From assembly GCF_039555335.1 (NCBI RefSeq), contig NC_092636.1, positions 1,767,501-1,831,500 on the forward strand: a stretch of DNA of 64,000 nucleotides, given 5' to 3'. Below are positions 36,201 through 43,900 of the stretch, in pieces; the stretch's first letter is position 1; the number at the start of each line of letters is the position of its first letter. Position numbers and translations under genes: made by a program. Source of the DNA: Amphiura filiformis (lineage: Eukaryota; Echinodermata; Ophiuroidea; Amphilepidida; Amphiuridae). Under the pieces are notes generated by a model. That model did not search any database. It had not been told where the DNA came from and was given only the letters and a program-made list of their open reading frames with translations.

Positions 36201-36308
36201 ATTCCCAATGGATGTTGGGTCCTATTCCCTGGACTTGCTATGTGGTATTTGTATAATGATATTTTGAGAAGGATAACAAGTGGCGTTTCACATGGGAAAC
36301 AAAATTAA
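18080..36308 (+). CDS. Gene A: EXPERA / emopamil-binding-protein-like four-helix membrane protein
   Basis: Four exons, 18080-18230, 20349-20418, 22692-22737 and 36045-36308, join in frame through GT-AG introns (phases 1, 2, 0) to a 176-residue protein. Hydrophobic segments lie near residues 10-33, 73-89, 95-119 and 134-160, as expected for an EXPERA-domain protein. Recognisable elements are W27-D28 with RPHSMPGG after helix 1, YGDMED at 61-66, E79 in helix 2, FWK at 109-111 and IPNGCW..FPGL near 142-153. From memory, human EBP has an acidic residue, a glutamate and an MNALW..LPG motif at comparable places, where the sterol is bound. Probable role: ER membrane sterol- or lipid-binding protein, possibly an isomerase relative; catalysis is unproven. 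Intron 3 (13.3 kb) is packed with mobile elements. Gene B is a tandem paralog. Confidence 0.8.
18272..18323. repeat. 14-bp tandem repeat in intron 1 of gene A
   Basis: The unit GAGAAAAGAAATCT is repeated about 3.7 times without mismatch, starting 42 bases after the exon 1 donor. Confidence 0.9.
18560..19310. repeat. Repeat region with TTTCTACTG motifs and GC-rich ACCCGGCATGAC words
   Basis: TTTCTACTG occurs near 18668, 19123 and 19233, with a repeated context of CGGCAACCGATTAC and ACCCGGCATGAC. A short tandem array of GGCACGGCAT units lies at about 19262-19300. It is the same family as 3700-4050 and lies in intron 1 of gene A. Confidence 0.5.
19330..19513 (+). mobile_element. piggyBac-like miniature element, right part
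   Basis: Ends GTTAGGG followed by TTAA (19514-19517). It shares the internal GGTTTGAATCCTGGGGG (B-box-like) and AAGTGACTTCTTTGTTCAT segments with the copies at 11810 (reversed) and 53686. The left terminus is not found; the copy adjoins the GC-rich repeat block. Confidence 0.6.
19862..20014. mobile_element. hAT-type miniature element with 8-bp target duplication
   Basis: Left CAGTGGCGTAG, right CTACGCCACTG, with AATGGGAT directly before and after as a perfect 8-bp target duplication. The interior is mostly G runs with no ORF. It lies in intron 1 of gene A. A related fragment with CAGTGGCGATGCCAC begins near 20098. Confidence 0.85.
20349..20418 (+). CDS. Gene A coding exon 2
   Basis: The acceptor TTTTGCAG ends at 20348 and the donor GTAAGTGCC starts at 20419. 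The 70-base exon (phases 1 to 2) encodes YNLYITIDKRYGDMEDSFGL and AQS plus part of W74. It differs from the gene B exon mostly by synonymous changes. Confidence 0.85.
21439..22154 (+). pseudogene. Penelope-like retroelement 3' fragment with GIY-YIG endonuclease region
   Basis: An open frame from 21439 carries the C-terminal part of a Penelope-like element: a YRRDKNIKDRL segment, a Cys-rich CGTVPCHRRRCNTC region and a GIY-YIG-type ILYIGETERRLADRF motif (Tyr-Ile-Gly near 21898-21906). Near 21955-21983 the frame shifts by an indel. The remaining tail (HFRGDSHTITDL..., KVEEQLI...) reads in another frame to the TAA at 22152-22154. The reverse transcriptase domain is absent. It lies in intron 2 of gene A and is a dead, 5'-truncated copy. 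Confidence 0.85.
22182..22347. repeat. Polypyrimidine microsatellite, (TTTTC)n then (TTCTC)n
   Basis: A TTTTC array (about 22187-22260) is followed by a TTCTC array (about 22282-22346). It starts about 30 bases after the stop codon of the Penelope-like fragment and may have grown from that element's 3' tail. Confidence 0.9.
22420..22577. mobile_element. Two adjacent hAT-type right-end fragments
   Basis: CCCTAGCTACGCCACTG ends near 22493, and a second CCCTAGTTACACCACTG ends near 22575, each preceded by a CCCGGGCGCTACCAA- or GGGCACCA-type word. They are fragments of the CAGTGGCGTAACTAGGG family, about 115 bases upstream of exon 3 of gene A. Confidence 0.6.
22692..22737 (+). CDS. Gene A coding exon 3
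   Basis: The acceptor TTCTACAG ends at 22691 and the donor GTAAGAATG starts at 22738. The 46-base exon completes W74 and adds LNIVEIFLGIVALIL, the second membrane helix with E79. Phase 0 at its end fits exon 4. The gene B counterpart is 44113-44158. Confidence 0.85.
22926..23250. mobile_element. TIR element, TAAAGCCATAATGTACAATTT family
   Basis: Left TAAAGCCATAATGTACAATTT and right CATACTTTATGGCTTTAA are inverted ends. The interior matches the interrupted copy at 32042-33380 (for example AACAAATTT and the CATTACAAATATG words). A partial inner copy follows at about 23325-23440. Confidence 0.65.
23619..23862. mobile_element. hAT-type miniature element with 8-bp target duplication
   Basis: Begins CAGTGGCGTAGC and ends GGCTACGCCACTT (last base changed), with CAAACATT on both sides (23611-23618, 23863-23870). 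It lies in intron 3 of gene A. Confidence 0.8.
24163..24361. mobile_element. Palindromic TTGGGCTATTCCAGTTGAA element, near-complete copy
   Basis: Left TTGGGCTATTCAGTTGAAAT is mirrored by TGGAATAGCCCA at the right, with the inner arms CATACACCCCTATGAAAGAC and TTAATAGGGGGTGTATGGAT. This is the best copy for defining the family. Confidence 0.75.
24655..24920 (-). mobile_element. Relative of the hAT-type element at 16672, reversed
   Basis: On the minus strand the words TGCCCTTTTTCATTTCCTTT, TCAGAGAGGCACTTTTTTCT and TAGTGTAAAAT follow the order seen in 16820-17040 on the plus strand. The termini are not clean. It continues into AGTGTAAAATAC-type repeats up to about 25080. Confidence 0.5.
25093..25255. 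mobile_element. TIR miniature element, CATGCGTTTAAT
   Basis: Left CATGCGTTTAAT and right ATTAAACGCATG are perfect 12-bp inverted ends of a 163-bp segment. A CGCC/GGCG inverted word follows inside. Confidence 0.55.
25804..26230. mobile_element. TIR element, TTACCGTATTGTCTGTA
   Basis: Left TTACCGTATTGTCTGTA (25804-25820) and right TACAGACAATACGGTAA (26214-26230) are a perfect 17-bp inverted repeat. AAACGCTC and AAACACCC words follow just inside. It carries no coding capacity. Confidence 0.75.
26231..27642. other. Intron 3 stretch without clear elements
   Basis: About 26650-26712 resembles the inner part of the hAT-type elements at 31339 and 36380 (GGTTTTTACGCTTTTTGGAC). The rest is AT-rich with no supported feature. 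Confidence 0.4.
27643..28183. mobile_element. Inverted-repeat element with about 70-bp arms
   Basis: The left arm (27643-27713, with GTAAGCCAAAGAATTAAGG and GTATATCCTAAATAAAGAC) is mirrored by the right arm (about 28111-28183, ending TTTTTTGGCTTACTGTATAA). The interior GATGCAGCTATTGGCTGCTG recurs in the partial copy at 43340-43605. Confidence 0.7.
28687..28765. repeat. (AATC)n/(ATTT)n simple repeat
   Basis: Irregular AATTAATCAATCAATC units pass into ATTTATTTATT. Bases 28184-28686 and 28766-29400 show no feature apart from a palindromic ATTCCTTTAAAAAAGGAAT near 29391 that recurs in similar form near 36970. Confidence 0.8.
29767..30054 (+). pseudogene. RTE-like LINE reverse transcriptase fragment
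   Basis: The translation contains IEKVDSYKYLGKTVKME, then a RIKAGWCCFGRYKDI segment typical of the distal reverse-transcriptase region of RTE-type and related LINE ORFs. After a frameshift near 29960 the next frame continues MYDQCVLPTMTYGAETWSTT up to a stop near 30056. Only about 95 codons survive. It lies in intron 3 of gene A; the block of GACCCC-rich repeats just upstream (29455-29705) is separate. Confidence 0.75.
30055..30683. other. Intron 3 stretch without recognised features
   Basis: AT-rich non-coding DNA. A short GC-rich patch near 30425-30450 (GGGGGCCCAGCCGTAGCGGG) may be a transposon remnant. Confidence 0.4.
30684..30859. mobile_element. TIR element with CAGTGGCGGATTTAGAGG end and 5-bp flank repeat
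   Basis: Left CAGTGGCGGATTTAGAGG and right CCTGGATCCGCCCCTG are imperfect inverted ends. CTTTA is repeated directly on both sides; an 8-bp duplication is not seen, unlike the neighbouring hAT-type elements. The interior is strongly GC- and CpG-rich. Confidence 0.65.
31339..31574. mobile_element. hAT-type element, CAGGCCCGACGCAGGATTT family, copy 1
   Basis: Left CAGGCCCGACGCAGG and right CCTGCGTACAGGCCTG, flanked by CTTTCATA on both sides (31331-31338, 31575-31582). It is closely similar to 36380-36631. Confidence 0.85.
32050..32773. mobile_element. TIR element nested in the 32042 element
   Basis: Left CAATTGATTCTTAGTTTCCT and right AGGAAACTAAGAATTAATTG are inverted ends with GGCC outside. 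Removing the segment rejoins the host ends ...AAAGCC and TAATGTACGATTT. It is itself interrupted by 32276-32619. Confidence 0.65.
32276..32619. mobile_element. TTGGGCTATTCCAG palindromic element nested two levels deep
   Basis: Left TTGGGCTATTCCAGAAAATA and right TATTTTCTGGAATAGCCCAA are perfect 20-bp inverted ends. The arms continue with CACACCCCCTATAGAGGAGT and its mirror. The outer 14 bases match the TTGGGCTATTCCAGTTGAA family, but the interior (repeated TGGATTTCCA) is distinct. Confidence 0.8.
33048..33312. mobile_element. Fold-back element nested in the 32042 element
   Basis: Left TGTGTACATCCATATCAAAA and right TTTTGATATGGATGTACACA are perfect inverted ends. The inner arms (TCATTTCATA.., AATAAATAACCAGACTC, ATCACTTCAAATCATCC and their mirrors) pair almost to the centre. 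Confidence 0.8.
33410..33674. mobile_element. Harbinger-like miniature element with TAA target duplication
   Basis: Left GGGACCGTTCACAAACACTT and right AAGTGTTTGTGAACGGTCCC are perfect inverted ends (22 bp in all), flanked by TAA on both sides. The 3-bp TWA-type target duplication and GGG ends suggest PIF/Harbinger, which is an inference from general knowledge. Confidence 0.75.
33761..33918. mobile_element. hAT-type miniature element with 8-bp target duplication
   Basis: Begins CAGTGGCGTAACTCC and ends AAGTTACGCTACTG, flanked by ACCAGACT on both sides. The GC-rich interior is partly palindromic around CCCGCGGGCACCC. Confidence 0.85.
34166..34515. mobile_element. Non-autonomous element, CCCGGGGAGGCACT ends, 8-bp target duplication
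   Basis: Left CCCGGGGAGGCACT and right AGTCCCTCCCTGGG are imperfect inverted ends. CTTCAAGT flanks both sides exactly (34158-34165, 34516-34523). It is probably hAT-type, with an AT-rich interior and no ORF. Confidence 0.8.
34648..35104 (-). mobile_element. Full-length copy of the AATGTGTGATTTGC repeat family
   Basis: Ends GGACTTAAAG and CTTTAAGTCC are inverted, followed inside by ATGTGTGATGATTTGC and its mirror GCAAATCACACATG. The minus strand matches 12613-12832 and 51753-52030 in order. A diverged copy lies at 41600-41985. Confidence 0.65.
35174..36021. mobile_element. TTAAAGG-ended element abutting exon 4 of gene A
   Basis: Left TTAAAGGTCCGTAACCCGAT and right AATAGGGTTACCCCCCCTTTAA are imperfect inverted ends. 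The right end stops 23 bases before exon 4, so it sits just upstream of the TTTTCTTTCACAG acceptor tract. A tRNA-like sequence lies inside (35543). Confidence 0.55.
35543..35634 (+). repeat. tRNA-like sequence with T-tract
   Basis: An A-box-like TTAGCTCAGTCGG and a B-box-like GGTTCAAAATCC (35599-35610) lie at tRNA-like spacing. A run of T (Pol III terminator-like) starts at about 35622. The acceptor strands do not pair well and the T-arm has an extra A, so this is a tRNA-derived repeat or pseudogene rather than a working tRNA gene. Confidence 0.55.
36045..36308 (+). CDS. Gene A coding exon 4 (terminal)
   Basis: The acceptor TTTCTTTCACAG ends at 36044. The exon encodes 87 residues, N90 to N176, then TAA. 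It holds membrane helices 3 and 4 and the FWK and PNGCW..FPGL motifs. Against gene B it shows about 16 substitutions plus one residue difference in length, and it keeps the same SHGKQN C-terminus. Confidence 0.9.
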   Translation, partial: NYQRKPSALLVTLVVCTMTFWKTVLYNLMYTRLANGEELGTDDPMMIIFCFVIPNGCWVLFPGLAMWYLYNDILRRITSGVSHGKQN

Positions 36309-36379
36309 AAGTTTTGTTTTTTTACTTTCTCAATTACAATGTATATGAGCTTACATGAATGACTTTCTATTCCTCAAAT

Positions 36380-36631
36380 CAGGTCCGTACGCAGGATTTT
36401 GTTTGGGGGGGTGCTGATTTTGAAAAAGTGGACCTTTTTCCCAAGGGGGGGGCGATTTTGTGAAAAGTGGACTTTTTTCCCCAAAATTTGGATATTTTTT
36501 GACGAAAAACCCGTAAACCCTGATTTTTTTGCTAGCTACGCTCGCAAATTCTGAAATTTTTGGACTTTTTGTACACTTTGGCAAATTTGGGGGTGCGATG
36601 CACCCCCGCACCCCCCCTGCGTACGGGCCTG
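36380..36631. mobile_element. hAT-type element, CAGGTCCGTACGCAGGATTT family, copy 2
   Basis: Left CAGGTCCGTACGCAGG and right CCTGCGTACGGGCCTG, flanked by CCTCAAAT on both sides. It lies 72 bases after the gene A stop codon, so it is probably inside the 3' UTR. Confidence 0.85.
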
Positions 36632-36639
36632 CCTCAAAT

Positions 36640-37600
36640 AATGAGAAAAATAATGAAAATTACAACAATGTGAAAGAAATTTAATCATAATTGTTATTGT
36701 TTTCATGAAATGGTGATTTTTGGATGAACTTTTAATATAGACATTTATATAGCCATGCAAAAGTCAATCAATCTTAATTTACTCAAGTTTTATTGTTAAA
36801 GTTCATTTTAGGTTTATATCATACTATTTTACATGCAAGTAAATTCAGATTCAGATTAGTTCATATAATAAATAAAAAAAATAAACAGGGGTAGAGATGT
36901 GGATGCCGCCAAAGACGCTATGTGTGGAGCTTGGGGCACCAAATCTGAGTATTGCCCTCATGTTCGCCCCATTCCTTTTTTAAAGGAATTTCTATTATGT
37001 CCCGCACTGCAACCATTGACCACAACAAGGAATGCAACAATGGTCTATTCGCCCATTGCACAGTTCCGCTCATCATTACATTTTTTACCAACAATTCTGA
37101 TATAATGTCTGCACTGTATAGTCGTGCGGGAGACTCTTTTCAAGCTCATTCATCTGTAACGAAATGTCCTTGAGCATGAGAAATACGGAAAAAACAAAAA
37201 GCAAGCCTCGGAATCTCTGTGTGAAAGTTATGGAGCGTTCTCTCATTTGCATAACAAGGAACCACTTTCATAAGAGCTAATAACGCCCTTTATATCAGTT
37301 TAGTTGATCACCGGTTTGTTATGTATGCGAAAAGAGCTTTGATCTGGCAGCATGATTGGGAATTGAACCAGTCACGTAACATTACATAATTCTTCCTTTC
37401 ATGTTCTTCCAAATGCAATATTGGATTCCCTAAAAATGACCAGACCATAAATCTTTTGTATAATATCACTGTTTATGACATTAATCAGCAACTTTTGCTT
37501 GCGGATCTTATGTTGCATTTTGATGTGGCAGTCATGTCCATATATAATCACTTGAAACTGATCATTTTGATACAGCCTGTACACCTGATCTGTGAACTTT
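36640..37600. other. Gene A 3' flank
   Basis: Contains the candidate polyadenylation signal at 36867 and a palindromic ATTCCTTTTTTAAAGGAAT near 36972. No exon or RNA gene is supported. Confidence 0.4.
36867..36876 (+). terminator. Candidate polyadenylation signal of gene A
   Basis: Two overlapping AATAAA hexamers lie 559 bases after the stop. It is the first close match to the consensus downstream of the stop that I noticed; no transcript evidence is available. Confidence 0.35.
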
Positions 37601-37985
37601 GGCTGTCAAGTTAGCTCAATCGATAAGGCATTCGACTACGGTGCGAGAGGTTGCGGGTTCGAACCCTGGCGGTGCCTAGTACGCTCACATGAAAAAAATT
37701 GAGTTAGCTTGAAATTCCCTAGGACAAGGAACTCACTGCTAATTTGTCTCGTTGTAACCCGTCACGAAACTCGGGAGCTGATCCTGGTTGCGATGGTTAT
37801 TTGTGGAATGTCTAGGGTGTGCGCTCTTGAAGCAGCAAAGTCCCTGATTTGTTGTTTAATGGTTTGTGGAATGATGTGGGCCGTAGTGGTCAGCGACAAC
37901 CTGTAAAGTGTGCTGAGGCTTGTGGATCAACGTCTAGGCGTTGTGCCTGTGCGTAGCACACTATAAATCACTGCGCTTTTTTTTT
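37601..37985 (+). mobile_element. tRNA-derived SINE (Arg-like head)
   Basis: The tRNA-like head has A box TTAGCTCAATCGATAAGG (37611-37628), a loop reading CTACGGT (anticodon ACG, Arg-like) and a perfect B box GGTTCGAACCC at 37656-37666. A non-tRNA body of about 300 bases follows, ending GCACACTATAAATCACTGCG and a T-run. The head is intact enough to keep Pol III promoter boxes. Confidence 0.8.
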
Positions 37986-39454
37986 AAAGACAATTCTTGT
38001 TATTGATGATACTCAAACTTCAAGCAGTAGTAAAACTTTTATAATAACTTGTAGTATGTTGTAGAAAATTTTCACGCTGCAAACTTACTCAGGAAATTCA
38101 AAAATATAAATAAAAGAGGAGTATGTAATGGATGGTTATGTGCAATGTGTTTTATGTGTGACAAATGTATCTCATGAGTGGGATAAATAAGCTCATGATA
38201 GATAACCTCAACAAACTTAAACTGTGATGTGTTAAAGAGTTGTAGCCTGAGTCATTTTATGGGGGGGCACTGACAATGATGGGGGCACTGGGTCTGATGT
38301 AGTAAATTACAAGCTATCGGGCCATTACTATATGGGTTTTCTAAATTTCAATCCCCCGTCCTGTGCCCTTATGCTTATGACGCTACACCACTGAGAGGAA
38401 ACAGCATACAGAGGCACTACTCAGGCACTAGGGATGCACAAGACAGACAGAAATGGAAGATAGAAATGGCCTAGAGGTGAGATGAGATTAGGTAAGATGG
38501 ATTATTTTCTATCAATTATACATATCAGTTACAATGTATCCAATCTGTTGAATTTGTTTACTTTGACAAAACAGCAAGTTTTGTGAAAATTATCGGATCT
38601 GATAATGATAGGGTTTGGTGTGGTATACTGTACTGAATTGTTGCAAATTCATTCTGATACTAGGCCTAGATAAAATACAGGGGTGGGGGGTGGAATTTGG
38701 ATGTGATATCGCTATTTTTGACATCACCAATGGATTAACACATAATAATAATCCAAAAGACCTCTTCAGGAGCCATCGGGAATGTTCGACAAATAATCAC
38801 ATGGACGCGAGCATCTTTACACACCCAGGTAAATACACAAAAACGACCCTCAACTGCGTGCATTGATGCAACGCACAACTGGCGTAAGTGCGCGCCCATG
38901 AACTGCGTATAATGATGGGTCATCAAGTTCACTACAGAGAGAAACTTTGCCAAATGATATTTTACAATAACATTTAGACAGCATTTTATAAATGCTATTG
39001 TATTGTTTTTCTAATTTTATGAAAACATTTTGACCAAAACCAATAACATGTTTATGACTTTATATTAATATTTTAAAAACATATTTGTGTTTGCTGGGGA
39101 TTTAGTTTGCCTTTTAGCAAATGATATCATTTAAATATCAGATATCAGAAAATTTTAATAAACAACATTCAGGGCCTCATTTCTGTCATATACAGGTGGT
39201 GGCCGCATTGCATTCTCTAAATTCAGTGAATGGGATTATTTTAAAATTTTAAAACGCTTGAAATGTCACAAACAAATAGGCCTATGTTGATAAATAATAT
39301 AAATACAAGCTAAAACCGTTGGGGTTCGATAATGAACCCCACAAAACTAACCGACTATATTGGAAAATGCCATACGGCCGGGCGGTTTCACAAGTTGCCG
39401 ACTCGATCATGTCATCCGCCGCCAGTGGTCATATATATAGCATAGCAACTTGTA
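37986..39454. other. Intergenic stretch with a hAT-type fragment
   Basis: About 38255-38394 resembles the hAT-type miniature elements (GGGGGGGCACTGAC ... GACGCTACACCACTG) but lacks a clean left end. The remainder, including a CpG-rich patch at about 38800-38900, is unassigned. Confidence 0.45.
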
Positions 39455-40497
39455 TAGGGTGCACAACTTATAAGTTCCCCCTACATATTTTTTAAAATAA
39501 ATCGAAAACTATTTGACGAAATGCAAACCTGTAAAATGATATGGGTAGCCTTATTTGTTTTACACATGTGGACCAAATTTTAGCGTCACACATCATTTGC
39601 GTTCAGTCACAATGGTTCATTATGTAAAAAGGAGACCGTTTTAAACAGTGTTAAAGTTGCATCTGAGTCCATAGGACTCAATTCTCAAACACTACAGCAG
39701 GCCAGGGATATTCATGTGTTTGTAAAAGAAAACTTTTAAATCTTTGGTATTCTTCTTCTTCTTCTAGAAAAGCAAAGCAGGAGTTTTATTCTTTTCTTTT
39801 TAATGATAAATGTCTGAGATGGAAGGGATATGTACTGCAGTGAGAATAGGCCACATCGCCAGTAATTCATCACATGTGAAAAGTCACATTTTAATAATGC
39901 CGCGTTTGCCCGAATTTCTTCGCCGTAGAGCAATAGGTTTGCTGGATGAAAATGTACCGGTGAAAGAAATTGCTCGTCGTATGGGAGTTGCGCCTAATGC
40001 AATTCGAAAATTGAGAACAAAATTTCAGTTGGGACCATGTTAAAAATGAGGACCTTATCAATGAAAACACAACACTGTAAGAGCTAACCCGAGCAATCCA
40101 ACATGTATGGAACAACATGGACCAGCAACGGTCCGAATTTAATAAACAGCATGCTTGGCTGACGTTGCAATGCACTTGTCAACAATGCAGGAGGACACAT
40201 CCCCTACTAAACATCTAGACTTTAAGTTTTATTTCCATTACAAACACATGGACAGGCCTAACATACTGTATTGTTTGACAATTGACTCCTATGGACTCAG
40301 GTGCAACTTTTAAAACTCCCTCTTTTTTACATAATGAACCATTGTGGCTAAACGCAATGATGTGTGACACTACAAATTGGCCCAGATTTGTAAAACAAAT
40401 AAGGTTACTCATAACTTTTTACAATTTTACATTTCGTTAAATAGTTTTCGATTTATTTTAAAAAGCATTAGGGGGAACTTATAAGTTGTGCACTGTA
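39455..40497 (+). mobile_element. Internally deleted Tc1/mariner element with about 260-bp TIRs
   Basis: The left arm from 39455 (TAGGGTGCACAACTTATAAG) and the right arm ending 40497 (CTTATAAGTTGTGCACTGTA) are inverted copies for about 260-270 bases (39455-39726, 40236-40497), with TA on both sides. The centre holds a collapsed transposase gene. Long TIRs and a TA target site fit Tc1/mariner. Confidence 0.85.
39897..40210 (+). pseudogene. Tc1/mariner transposase remnant (helix-turn-helix plus C-terminal tail)
   Basis: The ATG at 39897 opens MPRLPEFLRRRAIGLL followed by VKEIARRMGVAPNAIRKLR, a helix-turn-helix DNA-binding segment, and stops at 40043 after 48 residues. The DDE catalytic core is missing. 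Further on, ELTRAIQHVWNNMDQQ (about 40083-40130) and, in another frame, RCNALVNNAGGHIPY ending at the TAA 40208-40210 are recognisable as the transposase C-terminus. The gene is an internal-deletion product, incapable of transposition on its own. Confidence 0.8.
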
Positions 40498-40743
40498 TAG
40501 TTCACCACGTAAACTTGTATGGCTCAAAATTCGGACCGCTCGCCAGATAATATCAGTTTGTGAATGAGGACATCATATAAGTTCCTTGTGTACTAAGCAA
40601 CTTGGGTAAAGTGCAAAGGTCGGAGATAATACATATTACATGTAGTACAATATATTTTAAGGTCAAACAAAATTCACTGAAAGGTGATCATTCCTGCCTT
40701 CCTATTGTGAGTTCTTCAACCTAGGTTTTTCATTTCTTTTCAG

Positions 40744-40787
40744 ATTTTAAAAGGTAGCTATTGAAGGTGCTGGTTCAAATCTTGAAG
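40744..40787 (+). promoter_or_regulatory. Gene B 5' UTR segment behind a splice acceptor
   Basis: CTTTTCAG ends at 40743, 44 bases before the ATG. The GGTTCAAATCTTGAAG just before the start is identical to gene A, so the spliced 5' UTR predates the duplication. Confidence 0.5.
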
Positions 40788-40938
40788 ATGACCAAACAAG
40801 GAGTGTTTCGAGGGTTGCCTACCTGGCTAACAGTGTGGCTAACTGTTGCAGTAGTGGTTGTGATATGGGATGCATCAATGGTGCTTTTGCGACCTCATAC
40901 TTTGCCAGGAGGAAAGCTTAACTGGTTATATTTTCCAT
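40788..40938 (+). CDS. Gene B coding exon 1
   Basis: 151 bases, the same length as in gene A; donor GTAAGTGAG at 40939. It encodes helix 1 and the RPHTLPGGKLNWLYFP loop. Confidence 0.85.
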
Positions 40939-43900
40939 GTAAGTGAGCATAATAGAAGAAATAGTGAAACCACTCCCCGGGGGAGGGGGTATTTGGATTC
41001 AGGCTGGGTACCCATGCTCGATCCGAAAAAATTTAGACTAGCGCAAGTCTCGAGACTCCCACTAGGGGTATCAAATCCAAAAAATGACTCTCTCTAGAAG
41101 AATATTCAAAATGTCTCTTCTAGTCATGCTAGGGGTATCAAATTCACCTCTTCTATACTCTAAAGGGTATCAATTTTTCTGATTCCATGATATGCCCACA
41201 TAGCTTATTTTTGGAATTTTTGATAAAAAAATAAAACAAAATGTGACTTTTTGACTTTCAAAGGTCATTTCTGGTGCAACAATTGTTGTATTTGTGCACC
41301 TGGCCAAATGGGGGGGGGGGGGGGACTTTCACTGAAACTCTGGGGGAAACCTAGTCCTGTTAGGGATATCTGATCCAGCTAGGGGTATATTTTAACTTAA
41401 AACTTGTCTTGGTGTTTACCTCCACAACCCCGGATCTAGCATGGGGTACCCATAAAATCCTCGAGAACCTCCCCCCCCCCTCGGAAACTACTCTTCACAG
41501 GATATTACTTTGCTTTCCACAAAATGTTAGTTTTCATAACATTGACATATAAACTGAACATATATTGTTACTTATCTCTAATTGTATGTCTTATTTATAC
41601 GCCCCTTTTAATTTCGAGCTGAATAGATGAAATAAAACAAAGAAAATCATTATTTCATTCCAGCACCTATAATTATCGTCAATGCGTGTTAGCTCGCCAA
41701 TTGTTTTGGGCAGAGCTTAACTTAATGCGGGGGCGTGTAAATAAGACATAATTGGAGACAAGTAACAATATACGCTCAGTTTATATATCAATGATCATGC
41801 ACAAGACATTTCAGGCATCACCAATCAATGTTTAGATTGGTGAACACAGTGAATAAAACAGGGATCTCAGGTTTTATCAAATTATAAAACATTCATATTT
41901 TACTGTAATTAAAGCAATGAGCATTACGATCATGTAAAGCATTATACATAGAAATTTGAGAAAAATTGAAGGCAAATCGCACATTTTTGTGCCTAAAATA
42001 AAAGTGGATTTATTTCAGGGGGGCACAGTGTCATCGCCCCGATATCTTCATGGCAGAAATCGCCATGGTAGGTTGAATCCACCTCCACGCATGGGTTTTG
42101 TATCGACCTGTTTAATAGTTTTGATGCGCATAATAGGCCGAAGGACATCTGACTAAGGCTACTGATAATAGCCCCGATTAGCTCGGTGACTGACCTCGCT
42201 GTGTGTCAGTCGAGCATGGATGCCATAGGTCATATCCTTTCAGACTACCTCAACGATTGGCCTATACACTGCGCTATATAATTTGGCACATATAAATCAG
42301 AATTATTGCCCGAATTATTGTCAGTTTTTGACTCAAGATGCAAGCTACTGTCTCAAGATGCATGCTAACGACTATCATATCTGTTCAAAATATATATTCA
42401 AGGGCAAGGAACCACATCTGGTTTCTTTGTACGAAATCATTTACGGGAGATATTCATCATTTTCTATCCCGGTATCCAAAGATTTTTTTCTCATATCAAA
42501 CTCGTGCATAGCAAATTTCAGTGTATCGATCCCGGGTATTTATTTTAGTATCTCTGCTGACAAAGTAATTATTAGCCAGGCGATGTCAGTGTGGGGGGTA
42601 GCAACATCTACAGCAGAAAGTGCAACATGTATACATTACAAAATACTGAACAACAACAACAAACAACTATAATGACAACAAGAACAGAAGAAAGTTGATG
42701 TACCTTTTCCACTACAGGATGAAACATTATAGCTTTACAACATGTCACTATGTCTCGTCTCAAGTTGAGAATAATGCCATGTTGAATTTTGCAGTTGCAG
42801 ATCCGAATTAGTGCATTACGAGGTTGCATCGCCAGCGTATGGACAAATCGCCCTTCTACATGCGTGTATACGCCCCGCAGCATTAGCTTAGCGTGCCCGA
42901 TTCGAATCTGCCTCTGCAAAATCCAACATGGTGTTATACTCTCAACTTGAGATGAGACATATTTCATTAGGCCTATGATTTGTTGTTTTGCAGATAATCT
43001 GTATATTACTATAGACTTGAGGTACGGTGACATGGAGGACTCTTTTGGAATAGCTCAAGCTTGGTAAGTACATTATGCGCTTTTGAATTAACCTATTCCA
43101 GCCACATGATTGGAATGTTGCGGGTTTGAAAATGGGTGGTGCCATCATTTTGAACACCTAGCCAATATGCTTAACCCTAACACCAATAGAGACCACAAAA
43201 TACCATGATGAAAACCACTGCGCATGCGTGAATCCCATGGTCTGCAGCGTCGAGCGCGAGACCGAGCATGCCAGATGAGCGGTGGTTTAGGAGTTGGATT
43301 GTCATCATGGTACAGTACTTTGAGCACGTAACCAGTGCTAAGTGTTAATCAATGGAAATCACGGTGCTAGTTCTCTTGTTTTTTGTTGTGTACAAATCAA
43401 TTGATCATGCAATAGAGCAAACTGCAAGTTTTGTATTTGCATTTCCTTGGGTTTTGGATCATTGTGTCTTTATTTCTTGAACGATTTCAACGAATGAGAT
43501 CTTAAATCTGAGCTGAAAGATGCAGCTATTGGCTGCTGGTTCTAATAAGACATAACTGTCTTGGTTTAGGATATACAGGGGTAAAAAATAACTTGTATCT
43601 TAATTGTTTTGTGATCTGCATTAGGGAAGAACAAATCAACCCAGAAAACTAAGTATAATCATTATTTTTGCATCCAGGAAGGTAAAACAGACTCCTTGTA
43701 AGTAGATCAACAAGTAGGACATGTTTTTCTTAGTTACCAGGGGGGGTGTTGCAGTCAATGATTTTTTCTTAATCTTGAAATCTCCATTCCAGGAATGTTT
43801 TATTTTATTTGTTTGATGGCCTTATTTTCTGAGATATTGACCATATAATACATCAAAATTAACTTCTTAAAATTCACACACGCAAATCTGCACATGATGC

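Noticed and set aside
42170..42235. tRNA-like sequence in intron 1 of gene B
   Set aside because: Only an A-box-like TTAGCTCGGTG is visible; no B box follows at the right distance.
42283..43033. 129- and 141-codon open frames on opposite strands
   Set aside because: They overlap each other, the fold-back element and exon 2 of gene B; the minus-strand frame is a shadow of these.
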